Positions 1 through 12,481 of a stretch of DNA of 64,000 nucleotides are shown in pieces. Location: positions 224,459,034 to 224,523,033 of the forward strand of contig NC_050097.1 in NCBI RefSeq assembly GCF_902167145.1. Direction: 5' to 3'. A program made the position numbers and the translations under genes. The DNA comes from Zea mays. Lineage: Eukaryota > Streptophyta > Magnoliopsida > Poales > Poaceae. The notes below the pieces were generated by a model, which had not been told where the DNA came from, did no database searches, and saw only the letters and a program-made list of their open reading frames with translations. The stretch's first letter is position 1, and each line of letters starts with the position of its first letter.

Positions 1-3000
1 GAACCGGCTAACCCCAAACAACTCAGGAGGTCCATGTCCTTCTCATCCCCGGCCAGAAGCAGCTGTGTGGAGGAACGATGCTTTAGCTTCTCGGGTGATG
101 TTCCGTGCTCTTTGTACGATGAATCTGATGCACCCCACCATGCCAAAGATGTCGCGTAAGTGGTCATATTACCTGATAAATTACTGTCCACACTACTTAT
201 GATACAAGTTGTTTACCATTGACTGAAATGATAGTATTGGCTATTGGCCAACGTGTTACCTGTTTGCCATTTGGTTCATGTTACTAGAATCTAGAAACGC
301 GTCTACAAATAAGATATAAAATAGCAAATACACCGTGATATGGTATGTGAAACCAATGTCTATAGAAAATAGATGTTTTATGTTTTTTCGTTAGATAGAT
401 GACACCATGATGCAATGGAGATGATACAAGTAGTTCAGTTTAGATCCACCCTTGTTTAGTTCCTCTTTACCACTATTGTTTCCGTGGCCACTCTTTTTTT
501 AGGGGTTTTAAGGCTTTATGGGTTTGTTTGGTTTAGCTTTTTTTCTGAGTAGCTTTTCTGAGAATCTGCCTGTGCCGTGGGGAGAATCTGGTTGTGGAGA
601 GAATCTAAATATCGTGAGATTACGTGCAGAAGAAGATAAAAAGAATTCATAGGGTTTATGACGTAGAAAGTGACGTCGCAACGACTCGGACGATTCTGTG
701 TTCACATTAATTTTGGACGGTTTTGACTAAAGTGATTCTCAAAGAAGTGGATTGAAAAGCTAGGTGTTTGGCAGTCCGCAACAACTTCTGGTAGATAGAA
801 GCTGAAACAAACAGAGCCCATGTGTTGTAGCTCATTTTTTCAGCATGTCATTTGAAAAATGATTTTAACAGTATATCTTAACTTTCAGTCCCGACATGTG
901 GTCTCCAGAAGGGAATCCGTTCTCTAGAGAATATGCAATAAGAACCCCGAAAGATCATTCTGCCATGGAAAATGATTCTCCTCGTTCAAAATACTGTTCT
1001 TGCTCAGCAGGGCACTCTCCTGTTAGCTCTCCTGTCGCTATACAGTGCAGATCAACAAGACTAGGCAATTTATTAAACAGGAACGAAGTACTAGATCGTT
1101 ACATTGATAGAGGGCATGGAGATGCAATCGTAGATGAGAAACAGAAGCAGTGCGTACCTACGGTTTCTAATTTGGGAAGGCCACCTCGACCCCACTCTAC
1201 AGTACCATCCATACCGAGACCATTCAAAGAGACAACGGAAAGCTACCCAGATGTGGACTTAAACGACGCCTTCCTTTGGCGACTTGCTCAAGAGGGTATA
1301 GGAGATACCCACAAGATTACAACTATGTGCAGTGCATCTAGACGCCACATAAACATGTCAGATGCTTCTGAAAGAGAAAGTGCAACAACTGTTGAAGATA
1401 TTTATGAAGATTTGCAAGATGTGAGACTTCCAAATGTTATCTGCCCCTCCACTTGTCCTAACTCAGGTATGACCTCAAGTTGCTCTTATCATTGTACTGT
1501 CATGCTTTTTTGTGATGCTTCTCAATGTTTTTATGACGGTGACTTTTTTTTTTGCGCCAGCGGTAGAAGAAACTGATGACATGTTGCTTCAAAGAGTTAA
1601 GGAAGTTGAGTCAAGGTTTACTATTCCTTGTGGAGATGAATATGAATTTAGCATGCTCAGGTATAAATCATCAACCTCAAATGACATGTTTCAGTTGATC
1701 CAGCAATTGACTGAAGATAGGAAACAGTTAGCATATGAATTGTCTTCAGAGATCAAAGCACGTGTTACAGAAAGATTTGCTGCCAAAGAGCAATACAAAC
1801 AATTAAAGAAAGAATTGGACAACAGAACTAGAAGGCTGGAGAAGGAGAAGAGTGAAGTACAAACTACACTGGAAGGAGAGATGGATAGAAGGTCAGATGA
1901 TTGGTCTATCAGGCTATCAAGATTTCAATCTGAAGAAGAGAGACTACATGAACGGGTGAGAGAACTTGCAGAGCAGAATGTGTCATTTCAGAGAGAAGTT
2001 ACTTCTCTTGGAGCAACTAAGGCTGAAGCTTTAATGAAAGCTGCGAGTTTGGAAACGCAAAATAGCAAACTAAATGACGATCTAGAGAAACTAAAAAATG
2101 AGCATGAGAAACTGCATTATTCCTCAACAGATTTGCAGGCTCGCTTTGCTGAGATTGTAGAGGAAAGGGACCACATCCGAGAATATTTGAAGGCCAAGGA
2201 GGGAGAGAACAAAGCATTGCACAAAGTAATTGCAAGACTACAAACAACATGTAATGAGCAGGAAAGAACAATCACAGGCATGAGACAAGGATGCATAGAC
2301 GAATTAGGTAGGAAATTTGTTGAGTACAGCACCAATGATAAAACGAGAAAATTACAAATGGAACTTATTAGACTGACTGGGGTGGAGCAAAAGTTGAGAG
2401 GTGAAATTCGATCTTGTAATCTTGAAGTAAAATCTCTCAGACAAGAGAACATTGCACTCTTAAATCGTTTACAAGGTGCTGGAAATGGAGCAAGCTTCTC
2501 CTCGATTCGACTTGATCAGGAGCTTCAAGCTAGGGTGGACAACCTGCAAATGCAAGGCTTGTCACTACTTGATAAGATTAGCCAACTTTGTACCAAATTG
2601 CTGGATCTGATGAAACATAAGAGACATGAAAATGAATATTTGTGTGGCAATGATGTGTCAACATTCAGTGATTACATATTTGAGTACCAGAGCATCAAAG
2701 GAGGAATTGAAGGTCTGAAGCTAAGTTTGAAAGCAATAAATTCTATACTAGCTGAAAAGCAAAATGCTAAAGAAAAATCTGGTGAAATTGTAGCTGAAGG
2801 TAGTCCTTCCAAAGATCAAACGGTGAGTTACACATGGTAAAAAATTAACCTTTGTCATTTTAACTTTATTTTGTTATGTGGTTGTCGAGATAAAAATAAA
2901 TTTCACAGTAAAGATTATCTAGAAGTAAGTTTTTGGATAGTTACATGTGCTTTGAAATGTGTTTTTATGAAAATTATACAGTAAGAGATTACGTCTGATG

Positions 3001-4432
3001 CTTTGTGAATATAGTCGAATTATGAAAAAAAAATGTTTCAACAAGTTTGAGTCCTTGAGCATATATTTATATCATCAGCAAATAACTTCCACTCTTATGT
3101 AGGATGATTTTGGACTCAAGCTGAAAGAAGAGGCTATGCTGAATAGAGTACTGAAGGAGGCAGTCTTGTCAAAAGAAGTTGCCATTGAACAATTGCAATC
3201 TGATCTGGCATCTTCACTTCGCATCCAAGACGTTATGAGAAACGAGATCCAGAGGGTTCAGGATGAGCTTTCTTGCATAACCCACAAAGCTAAGCAGTTG
3301 GAGCTTCAGGTATCATGTGTTCGTTACATATTTCATATCTATTCCCTAATAAACATGCAGTTCATCGTTTTTATCTGATCAAAGTAGGATTTTGTTAACG
3401 GTTTCTCTTTCATAATAAATTAATCTTAGCCTGTCTGGTGTTAGCCAATTGTAGTGGTCAAGTTGCAGTATGTCTCAAAATACTTAAAATTAGTTTTTTT
3501 TTCTGAGTGAGCTGGTCAACCGATACCACTCTCATTTCCTTTACCTATAAAATTATTAGAAATTCATAATGTTTGAATCAAGTTATTTGCTGCTTGTTTA
3601 TCTGTAGCAAATCATTTTTATTATTTTGTGCATCTTGCCAATATTCTAGGAAAAATTTTGCCCAAGTGGAGATTAGGTCTACAATGCAAGTGTTCAGTTA
3701 GATATTCTTTTGAATGTTTCTGGAAAGTTGAGATAATGTGAGGTAGCATACAAAACAATGTATTGTTGTTGCAGAGGCTTACTGTCAGCAAACATTCATT
3801 ATAGGGGGTCATCTTGGTGGTCGTATAAGAAACACTAGGAGAAAACGACATAAAGAAGTATTATACTGTCATGTTATTGTATATAAGTAGGCCATACAAC
3901 TTCACTAGAAGTCCAGTCTGGAGACAGCAGTGGGTTGTCAGTGAATACTATGGTGTTTTAAAGACCAATCCATAATGCTGTGATCGTTATGGTATCAGCC
4001 CAAACGGCGTGCTTCTTCAGGATGGCAGATGATGTTTATATATGCTAGAACTAGAATGTAAGCTCTGTTTGCGGTATTTTCCTCAAGTGCTCCTGCTATG
4101 TTTGCTGCACTTAACAGGTATCCAAGAAGGATGAGTCAATCGATGAGATCCAACAGGATTTCCAGGAATCTGCAAAGGAGCTGGCTGCTCTTCGTGGAAC
4201 ACTGAAAACAGTGACGGAGGAGAGGGACCTGTCGTGGCAGGAGGCGAAGCAGCTGAGACGAAACATCAGCATCATGCAGGACGAGGTTGTATCGCTGAAG
4301 AAGAAGATCGAAGCCCTGGACGAAGACATACTTGTGAAGGAGGGGCAGATCACAATATTGCAGGACAGCATCGACAAGCCGTTCGACATCATCTGCAGCC
4401 CAAGATCGATGAGGGAGTTCGATATGGCGTGA
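1..4432 (+). CDS. Plant coiled-coil protein, 3' part of gene (5 exons visible)
   Basis: The visible exons are 1-155, 889-1466, 1561-2822, 3103-3309 and 4118-4432 (stop TGA). All junctions are GT-AG (for example GTAAGT at 156, GTGAGT at 2823) and all phases agree, giving 838 residues with the N-terminus outside the window. The first two exons are Ser/Pro/Cys-rich and low in structure. Exon 3 onward is almost entirely charged heptad-like coiled coil, with segments such as ERLHERVRELAEQNVSFQRE and VVSLKKKIEALDEDILVKEG. The last residues leave the coil and end SMREFDMA. Long coiled coils usually act as scaffolds, motor-like tethers or cytoskeleton/nuclear-envelope linkers, but I see no enzymatic or localisation motif and do not recognise a named gene. 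Codon use, intron structure and lack of internal stops indicate an intact host gene. A retained-intron reading through 1467-1560 also starts an open frame at 1512, but splicing g|cg to Ala fits better. Confidence 0.85.
520..819. mobile_element. hAT-like MITE in an intron of the coiled-coil gene
   Basis: This is a 300-bp segment inside intron 156-888. Its left end (GGGTTTGTTTGGTTTAGCTT) and the reverse complement of its right end (GGGCTCTGTTTGTTTCAGCT) match as imperfect terminal inverted repeats of a kind common in grass non-autonomous elements. It has no coding capacity. The short target duplication is not clear, so exact ends may be off by a few bases. Confidence 0.6.
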
Positions 4433-4711
4433 AGACGGCTGCTGTTTTGTAGGTGAGTCGGTGGATGAAAAATCAAGTTATTGTAGAAGACCACACATTT
4501 CTTGGCTTATTACAGCCTGCTCTGCTGTTTTGAACTATGACTGATGCCACTTTTTGTGGCTTTGGGGATTGGAAGCGTATGCATGAAGGATTTTTTGCAT
4601 CAAGGGCAAGATGCATGGAGTATAATGTGTTGGAAGTTGACAGTAGACCCAACAACACATTGCATTCTGGTCAATTGTTTCTGTCTGGTGGGACAGCACA
4701 AGCGAAGGTTT

Positions 4712-4716
<5 letters not shown>

Positions 4717-4767
<51 letters not shown>
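4717..4767. repeat. (CT)n microsatellite
   Basis: This is a 51-bp uninterrupted CT tract about 285 bp after the stop codon of the coiled-coil gene, probably in its 3' UTR. Tracts of this length are usually polymorphic in length. Confidence 0.95.
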
Positions 4768-4769
<2 letters not shown>

Positions 4770-6490
4770 GCTTGGTTTATTTCTAGACAAGGACACGCTG
4801 AATGCGCCACGTGTGGTCTAAGTCTAAAGCTGTGTCATCGTATTTATTGCTTTGCTTTCTATTTTATCTTGTACAGTATACAAGTAGCTACCATTAGCTG
4901 CAGAAGATGCCTGCATCTCCAAGCGTCTTAACCGGCTCCTTGTATTGATTTGAGCTGTCGATTTCAGAAGCAAGTTGGACGTAACGAACCTAATTAACTT
5001 TTCTCATTCACTCTAGAGATTCTGAAGTGGCAACTACAACCCTTAGTTTTCTTCTTCAGTTACTCGGTCAGTGCAGAAAAAACAAGTTGGAGTATGACTG
5101 ATAGTGGCCTAGTTGGCGACACGTACTCCGCTATCCTGATGTGCATTAGATAACCCACATAATTGGGGCTGGGTCAAAATTTACCGTACGTCTCTATTCA
5201 TTTTGGTGATGTGGAAGGACGGGGATGGATGCGCATCTGAGTATTTAATATAAATAAATATATAAAAAGTATTATATAATGCAAATATGCAATAATACAT
5301 ATGACCTCATGTATGCGGAAACGCGAATAGTGTTGAATTACCAACTCCGATGCAAGTGGTAACCCAAGAAAAAAAAAGGCGCCTTCCAGAGTATCTCTTT
5401 GTTGACTGATCCAATGATAGCCCGCATAAGGAAAGAAGAGAAGAGGATGCCTATATAAGAATAGGAAAAGTCTATTGTATCTTCCTCGATTATCGTTAAA
5501 ATTACCCTTTTCTTCCTCAACCATACAATGACCTCGACTATGGTAAAAATTAGCCTTTTCTTTAACCATAAAAAAAAATCGGATATATCTCTCCTTCGTC
5601 ATCTCTCAACATCGCATATGACATCTGGGGCCGTTTTTTTATCGGTGGTTTTTGTAAGCTATACCAAGTAGCTTATAATACTAGTTTTTGTGTTTTGTTT
5701 TCTCAAAGTTGAGTAGTTGGATGGTTATGAGTCGCGAAAATTCATTTGGATTTTGCACACTACCGCATGTGTCCTTTCAGAGGTTAGATTTTTCGGTTAT
5801 TTTAGGTAAGCTTGTTTGCTTTCAGCTTTAATTCTTACCTCTGACCGAGAACACGAAAGCGTAATAAATTCAAAGATGTCTGTAGAACGAAAAGGTCACT
5901 TTGACAACTACACCCCCTATTTGGAAGCAGGAATATATTGTAAAATAAAAAGCATTAATATAAATTATTAAAACTCTTATTTTAGAGGAGTTAAAGAATG
6001 AGAACTTGCTAAAATCCAGATGTTTAATTAAATTTCGGTATTTTTAACGATGGTGTATCTTATATTAATATTACGTTATACTTTTTATAGACATCAACTA
6101 TAGTTTTTTTTTTCGGAAGTAAACAATTTCTTAGACAAAATTACGAAACCCTATAAAATCTTCTTTGTGTTAGCACAAAAATAAGTAAAAATACAATTAT
6201 TTCTATGATTGGACAAAAATAAACTGTATATTATAACATAAATAGTAAGCCATACAAATAATTTTATTACTTGACAGCATCAGAGACTGCCTAAAACTAT
6301 TTTAAAATTTACACACTTCAGAGGATTGCGATATCATAGTTATGTCAAAATATGCCTCGTAATGAATCCAGTACTAATATTTAGCCTTAAATTTGTTTAT
6401 ATATATTTAAACAAATTTGTGGTTGTTTGGCTCGTCGCTGGAAAGTAAGATTTATGTATATTTTGGACGGAGCGAGTAGTTATAGCCTTA
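4768..6490. other. AT-rich intergenic region
   Basis: This stretch contains the probable 3' UTR/polyadenylation area of the upstream gene (to about 4950), then AT-rich DNA with no convincing frame. Around 6455-6482 a string close to the Stowaway MITE terminus (GGACGGAGCGAGTAG) is present, but I could not pair it with a second end. Confidence 0.5.
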
Positions 6491-6491
6491 T

Positions 6492-6826
6492 AGGTTATGT
6501 TTGGTTCCTTTGGTTATTAGACTAAACGTTAAAGTATTTCATTTGGTTTGAGTAATTAAACCGGACTAAAGAATATTAATTGTTGTGAATAATGATTGTA
6601 TTACTCCTATTAATTAGTGAATGTTTGCTACAATAAGAAAATAGAGAAGGTAAAAATCTTACTTTTGTTCTTTTTAGTCATCTCTTTGGTAATTAAAGAA
6701 CTAAGTCACTCCACTATATTTAAGGTAACTAAAGAACTAAATTTTACTCACTTAACTATATTTACTTTTTAAGGACTAAATATAATTAAACTTTAGTCAC
6801 TAAATTTTAATCTCCCAAACCAATAG
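6492..6826. mobile_element. Probable MITE upstream of the RING gene
   Basis: The left end (GTTATGTTTGGTTCCTTTGG) and the reverse complement of the right end (GTCTATTGGTTTGGGAGATT) resemble each other and the GTTTGGTT...CTAAA style of grass Tourist/hAT MITEs. The interior is AT-rich, with repeated ACTAAA/TTTAGT words in both orientations. It ends roughly 35 bp before the RING gene TATA-like box, so it may form part of that promoter. Confidence 0.4.
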
Positions 6827-6860
6827 ACATAGTAGCGGCTACAGTACAGACTACAAGTAG

Positions 6861-6867
6861 TATATAT
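6861..6867 (+). promoter_or_regulatory. TATA-like box of the RING-H2 gene
   Basis: TATATAT lies 59 bp upstream of the RING-H2 ATG, leaving room for a short 5' leader. The assignment rests on position only. Confidence 0.4.
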
Positions 6868-6919
6868 GTTTGCTAGCTGGGCGGTGGCCCTTTCCTTCCA
6901 TATCGTCCACCGGTAGACG

Positions 6920-7462
6920 ATGGCGAGCCTGCAAGCAGCCCTGCTCCTTCTCCCGGCGTTCTCCGTCGTGGCTGTGGCGGCACGGTGGGTGTGCCGCGCG
7001 CTGGCGCGCTCCCATTTGGCGTGCCTCCCGTCCGGCAGCCCGTCGTTCCGGTACCTGGTCTCCTCCTCGCCGTCGTCGTCGTCCGTGGTGGACAAGGGCG
7101 GCGGCGAGCTGCCGGTGGCGCTTTATTCCCGGAGGACGAAGCGCCGCCGCTGCGTTGGCGAGGAGGAGGAGGAGGAACGGTGCGTGTTCTGCCTGAGCAG
7201 CATCGAGGAGGGGTCGGAGGTGAGGGAGCTCCGGTGCCGGCACCTCTTCCACCGCGCGTGCCTGGACCGCTGGGTCCGGGCGCGGCCGGCGGCGACGTGC
7301 CCGCTCTGCCGCGGGCGGCTCCTGACGTCGCTTCCGTGGGAGGTGGCGGGGTACTACCACGACGAAGAGGAAGAGGAGGAGGTGGAGATGGAGGAGGAGT
7401 CGGACATGATGCTGTTCATGGCGTGCGTGCACAGCCGCAGCAGCTGGCTGTGGCCGTCGTGA
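6920..7462 (+). CDS. RING-H2 finger protein, probable membrane-anchored E3 ubiquitin ligase
   Basis: This is an intronless 180-residue frame starting in a good context (ACGATGGCG). Residues 6-21 form a hydrophobic segment (AALLLLPAFSVVAVAA), a likely membrane anchor or signal-anchor. Residues 88-130 form a C3H2C3 RING: C88-x2-C91-x14-C106-x-H108-x2-H111-x2-C114-x12-C127-x2-C130, with the typical LFHRACLDRW core and CPLC end. Two acidic runs (81-86 and 148-160) flank it. Proteins with this layout (ATL/RHA-like families) recruit an E2 enzyme and transfer ubiquitin to substrates at a membrane. The substrate cannot be read from the sequence. All zinc ligands and the Trp after the sixth ligand are present, so it looks functional. 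The coding region is very GC-rich, usual for intronless grass genes, and unlike the AT-rich flanks. Confidence 0.88.
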   Translation: MASLQAALLLLPAFSVVAVAARWVCRALARSHLACLPSGSPSFRYLVSSSPSSSSVVDKGGGELPVALYSRRTKRRRCVGEEEEEERCVFCLSSIEEGSEVRELRCRHLFHRACLDRWVRARPAATCPLCRGRLLTSLPWEVAGYYHDEEEEEEVEMEEESDMMLFMACVHSRSSWLWPS

Positions 7463-9856
7463 TCATGCGGGCGTGCTGACCGATCGGACGTCGACTCGTC
7501 ATGGAGGAGCTAGCTCTGTACCTTGTGGATCCCAGCAACCCGCATGCATGGCAGGCGCCGGCGAGACGACGCGACACGTACGTCTGTGGGCTGTGGCGCG
7601 TGCACGTTGGGGTCGTTTGCTCCGACGTGTGTCGAGGCCATGCCTGATGCCTGCCTCCTCCGTCCTCCCCTGCTCACTGTCGATCCATCTCAGCTAAGCT
7701 GTCACGTCGACCGGACCGGCCGGCCGGTTTTTCTACTGGACCCGGCCATAAAGTCGTGTACATGTACTACATGCATGTTTGCATAGCGTGTCATCTACAT
7801 AGCGCGGCGCGGCGGCGGTGGAACAGAACAAGAATTGCCCACGCCGGAGAGAATACGGCGTTTCATCTTGTTGTTGAGGTGCCCATATTCATCGTGATCA
7901 TTGTCTCCGTCTAAATCCTTGGCAGGTCGAATTCACTGGAGGCCATAAGTGATAGTAAAAAAGATGAACATTGCTACTATGCATTCTAGAATTAGGGCCA
8001 TACAAAATACCGTGGCTCGTTAACTCGCTCGTTTCGATTTTATCACGAGCTAGATAACATCTTAGCTGGGTTATTAACGAGTCAGCTAACGAGGTCTCTA
8101 TTTATGTTGGATGATCTAATAAGTAATGAACTATATTAATTTAGTGTTGAATAAATTGTGAGTATTATTACCCTTTTTCTAGTGTTAAATGAGTCTAGAA
8201 TTAATTAGCAATTGATTATATTGTCGTATACATATATATTGTTTTTTCATGGTTTGCGAGCTAAACGAGTTAACTTAAGCTCATAAATGAGACGAGCCGA
8301 GCTAATTCTCCAACTCTGTTTCGTAATAAGTTGAATCGAACAAGCTTGAGCTCAATCAAGCTGACTCGATATCCAGCCATATCCATCGTAACCACAAGAC
8401 AGGAGCGTTGAGAGTTGCCCCCTTTACCAAGAATTCACCTTGGATGCGGTGTTGCTCGAAATTATATTATCGACGATCCCTGGGCAGCAGAAGGCACCGA
8501 ATCTTCGGCACAAGGATAGAGCAGCGGATGTTGTACGCGCACGAGCTGCGGGCAACCAGCATGAATTGATCTGTCCAGAACACTGGTGGCAGCGTGGGCC
8601 ATTCCTTGTTAGAATTTTGGCCTATTTAACTTCGTTTATAGTTTGTCCAAATTGATTTAAGGAAGTCAAAATGGTATGTAAAGATGATAAGGAGGCTTTA
8701 GTCCCATGTCACTCATTTAGATAGGAGATAGCCAATTTATATGTGATGGTGCACTTTACTCTTCACATGAGACAACAAAGGGCTATGGAGACTACTTTGA
8801 ACTTACCACATATACACTCACTTGTGTTTCACGTTTTTTTTTTCTAAATCTATCGTGTGACTTTTACCTTTTGTTTACCACACTCGTGACATATTCTAAA
8901 CAATACTTTTTCCTTTTGTTTATTTGGTTACGCTTACTACACCTAGACCACCATATTTTTTTGTCTTTTATTTATTTGGCTATCGATTACCACACCTAGA
9001 CTTCCACGTACCGGGAATAACGAGAGCACGTTACATACGTGAATTCCATGCGGTTGCACGTAGAGAGATTTCAGAGGACAATTACTAAAACTTAGCAGAT
9101 CGAATCCAAAGACTATTCGGTGGACGCCGACCCTCTATATATCGGAGACGTCCGGCAGATGAGGGCCACATGGAAAAAGCAATTGACTTAACTTCTGCTC
9201 TAAGACACCGCTTTTTTTTGCTCTACCGTCCCTGCGTGAATCATGCAATAGATCAATGGAGTGTGGTATCTTCGATCGAACCGATGCCGGCGACCTAACG
9301 ACCTGCACGGGTGGCGTGTGTCGTGCACTCGTATTCCTCATCATCTCTCGCAAGAAGTACCGTAAGTAAATCAACAATTCGTTTTTTGGTTAAGCGATGT
9401 TGATTTCTTGTTTAGATCTATTATTATTTTATTCCATATGCATTATTATTCGTGAATTGCTTAACATCTTCTTAGGTCTATCCTCATGTGAATTATCTGT
9501 TGCTATATCTGTGTTTTACCTTTTTCGCTGCATGATAAAATTAGTATTAGACCCTGTTAATTTTATAACATCACAGTCTGTATGTGCCAATTTGTGCGTC
9601 TGCACTCTAGATTATCTTTTAATTGCTTATTATGAAATGTTAGTTTCATAATAAATCAGACAGATGTATTAGCACTTTGTGGATCTCAAGTAAAAGAGGC
9701 CTGCTGTTGGAAGGTCAGGAAGAAGGTGGAGATTTTGAGTCAGACCATCAACGCGTATGTGTTTTAGCGATATTCAGTTTTTGTTCTGCTAGGTCACAGA
9801 CTGTTTCTGATTCTGTTTTGGCAAACACAAATTTTTATCTATCTGGTATCATAATT
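7463..9856. other. Intergenic region with repeat debris
   Basis: After the RING gene (likely 3' UTR to about 7790) I see no supported gene. Short open frames at 8440-8655 and 9397-9880 have no recognisable domain, no splice support and repeat-like surroundings. T-rich tracts and near-duplicate phrases around 8860-8960 (TTTTGTTTATTTGG...TACCACACCTAGA) suggest old repeat DNA. Confidence 0.5.
8010..8385. repeat. Dispersed repeat rich in CTCGTTAA / TTAACGAG words
   Basis: Words such as GGCTCGTTAACTCGCTCG near the left side recur inverted (ACGAGTTAACTTAAGCTC, GAGACGAGCCGAGC) on the right, giving a roughly palindromic, non-coding block typical of a small grass transposon. Ends and class were not resolved. 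Confidence 0.4.
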
Positions 9857-9889
9857 TGGGTACCTATATTATGCCCCTAAACATGCTAA

Positions 9890-10660
9890 ACACCTTATTA
9901 CCGAAGAATCAAAAAACATGTTCCCCACGGTCAAGCAGGGTAGAATCACGATTCGCCCGAGACCCCGCTCAACGGACGCTCAAAACTACACCTCGCTCGA
10001 GCCCATCCTTGGGCGAAGGCAACGCCTGGGAGAATTCTTCGTCTCGCCCGAGGGCCCCTCTTCACGGAACGACAATTTCTGCCTCGCCCGAGCTTGTCTC
10101 GAACAGGAGGACAACCTCGAGCCCAACCTTAGCTAAAGGTCACGGGAACCGTGGAGATGTGCGCATGAAATGCGACAGTTCGGATATCTACCCCACGTGA
10201 CACCGTAGTCAAACAGGGGACGATGGGACCGCGGTCCCATCTCCATTCATCGACTATGATGACGCACGCCCACGAATAACGGACACTACTCCCCATGTCG
10301 GCTACTATTCTCGAACAACTCCGGATGGGATGTGCGCGTGTCTGGGCACAACCTCACCCTCGGGAGAAAACTCTGCCTCGCCCGAGGACGACCTCTCCTC
10401 GAGAGAGAACTCCGCCTCGCCTGAGCTCAGCCTCGGCCAACTGCCCTGGCAGCAGCCACCAACTCCCGTGAATCCCGCAGGAGGCCACTCCGGCGACTGT
10501 TCTAACCACTCCCTACATGACTTGCATGCCCCGACGCAGATCTAACCAAGGCCTCAGGAGGAACCTCCGCCTCGCCCGAACATGGCCTCGGCCTAGATAA
10601 CATCGACGAAAGGACGCCCGACACCACCAACCCCTCCGCAGAGACTGCTGTCAACGAGAT
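9890..10660. mobile_element. LTR-type retrotransposon fragment with repeated TCGCCCGAG motifs
   Basis: A GC-rich block replaces the AT-rich flank abruptly near 9920. It carries many near-repeats of (C)CTCGCCCGAG and the palindrome GGACCGCGGTCC near 10230. Repetitive CpG-rich text like this is usual in LTRs of grass Gypsy elements. No gag or pol is attached and neither end is clear, so it is probably a truncated or solo LTR. Confidence 0.5.
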
Positions 10661-10718
10661 GGCTACAGAAACTGCAGGACCAATGTCAAATCTACTTTAC
10701 GCCATATAGAAGGAATTA

Positions 10719-11566
10719 TGAAGCGTCCCGATCCTTTGGGACTCAAATGTGATACAATTACTAGTCCCAGGAGGCTAGTAACCACATTCATTTCTTTAAA
10801 TAGTACAGAGTCTTTAATAATAGTTATTACAATACCAAAATGCAAGCTCTAGCGAGCCTGGAAGCATAGCACAGTGGAAGAAAATCTAACCCAAGCCACA
10901 GGCAGACTGGGTGCAGACACATCCCCTTCTAGTTGAACATAGCAGAAAGGAAGTCTTCAGTAGCTGAAAAACATAAATAAATGTGGGTGAATACATTATG
11001 TATTCTGTAAGCCCATCCCACCCGTAGAGAGAGACCTATATGGTACATGCTTGATATGGTAGAGTTGAAGTCACTCATTTATTTTTAGAGAAAGGCGATA
11101 CTTTGATGTTTTACCCAAAAGAGAGGAGTAGCACATTTTCACACTCAACCACCACTGAGCTTCCCGCTCCCGTGGCATTGCTTTTATTTCCAAAAACACC
11201 CGCACACACCTTCCCTTTTCATGACGACAAAAACACTAATTGCCATACCACACCAGACTCGTCCATACCAGTGGCCACGGACTATTCGAATAGGTTTTCA
11301 AACTCTGCGCATAGGGGTACACTTTACCCACCAGTCCGGCTCTGCGATCTCACTGCCATGAGATCTGACACCGAAGCTCTTTCCTTCCTTGCACGTCCTT
11401 ACCTTAATGATTATACCGGAAGGAACAAGGCCACCACCATGCCCAAACCGGACAAAACATTCCCCTTCCTTATCCTCCCGGTGCTCCCCAACCATCATAA
11501 TCCTGGGGTTCGGACCGTGCAAGTTCAGATTGAGTGACTGCCCATACAATCTCGAGTGGTTGTACT
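10719..11566 (-). mobile_element. LTR-like element D, first segment
   Basis: This non-coding DNA is the outermost target of the nest. It is interrupted at 11567 by the CACTA element and resumes at 28048. A possible left boundary is TGAAGCGTCCCGAT. Minus-strand orientation is suggested by the TATA-like box in its third segment. The family was not identified, and the join to the later segments rests on the target duplications of the inserted elements. Confidence 0.35.
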
Positions 11567-11766
11567 CACTACAAGAAACTAATAAATGTTCGTGGGTAAA
11601 ACTAAGAACGTGGGTACCGACGTTCTTACTTGAGTTAAGTTCATGGGTTATGTTAAGAACGTGGGTACCGACATTCTTAGTTTAAATTTGTGCGCCCTGG
11701 CTAAAACAGTCGAACTTAACGAGTTAGGAACGTGGGTACCCACATTCTCAAGTTAAGTTCATGGGC
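11567..11766. repeat. CACTA left TIR and subterminal repeats
   Basis: After the terminal repeat come copies of AAGAACGTGGGTACCGACGT and variants, plus GAGTTAAGTTCATGGG, in direct and inverted order. In En/Spm the analogous short motifs are bound by the TnpA-class protein to bring the ends together; that role is inferred here from position. Confidence 0.8.
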
Positions 11767-12481
11767 CATCTGGACACCGTCGAACTTAATCCAAAATACC
11801 TAAATGCCCTAACTCGCCCACGTGCGACTCTCTCTCTCTCATCGGCCTCATTCCCGCCCACCGCACCGCCGCAACAAAAAGCGCTGTCGCGCCACCGCCA
11901 GCAGGCCGCGCCGCTGCACCACCGCCCAAGGCCAGCCTCAGCTCGCCACCCCGTCGCCCTTTCTCCTCCTCTTTTTGCCAACTCCACCGCGTCGCTGCCC
12001 TACCCAATCTCATCGGCTTCGGCGCCGCCACCGCCCAGCTCGTCGCCGCACACAGCCCAAGCTCGGCCTCGGCTCGACGCCCCGCTGCCCAAGCTCGGCC
12101 TCGGCTCGCCAGCACCACCTTCGACGGTCTCCGTGAAGGTATAAGGTATTCTACTGCCATTTATTAGCATGAGCTTAATTTTGTCAACTAATTAAGGTCT
12201 TCTACTACTATTAACTAATCAGTAATTCGTACAGTATGGTTAAGGATGTTAGTTTATTAGTTAAAATTTGATGCCGATTTTTTGGGTAGTTGTTACAATT
12301 GATGCATAATTTCTTGTTTATTGTAGATTAATTGATGTTAGGTTCAATGTTTGGTTAAACAATTTTTATGTCTAGTGATTCTTCCTAATAGGGTTATTAT
12401 ACACAGTCTGGATTTACGTTTGTATGTTTAATGATGTTTATTTATACATTTTTTTATACATTGGGTTATTTACTTTTGGAA

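Noticed and set aside
4535..4821. Open frames through the CT tract on both strands
   Set aside because: They are produced by the simple repeat and lie in the 3' UTR of the coiled-coil gene.
6455..6482. Stowaway MITE terminus (GGACGGAGCGAGTAG)
   Set aside because: Only one end was found and it differs from the usual terminus, so no element can be delimited.
8440..8655. 71-residue open frame
   Set aside because: No domain, no plausible splice partners and repeat-like surroundings.
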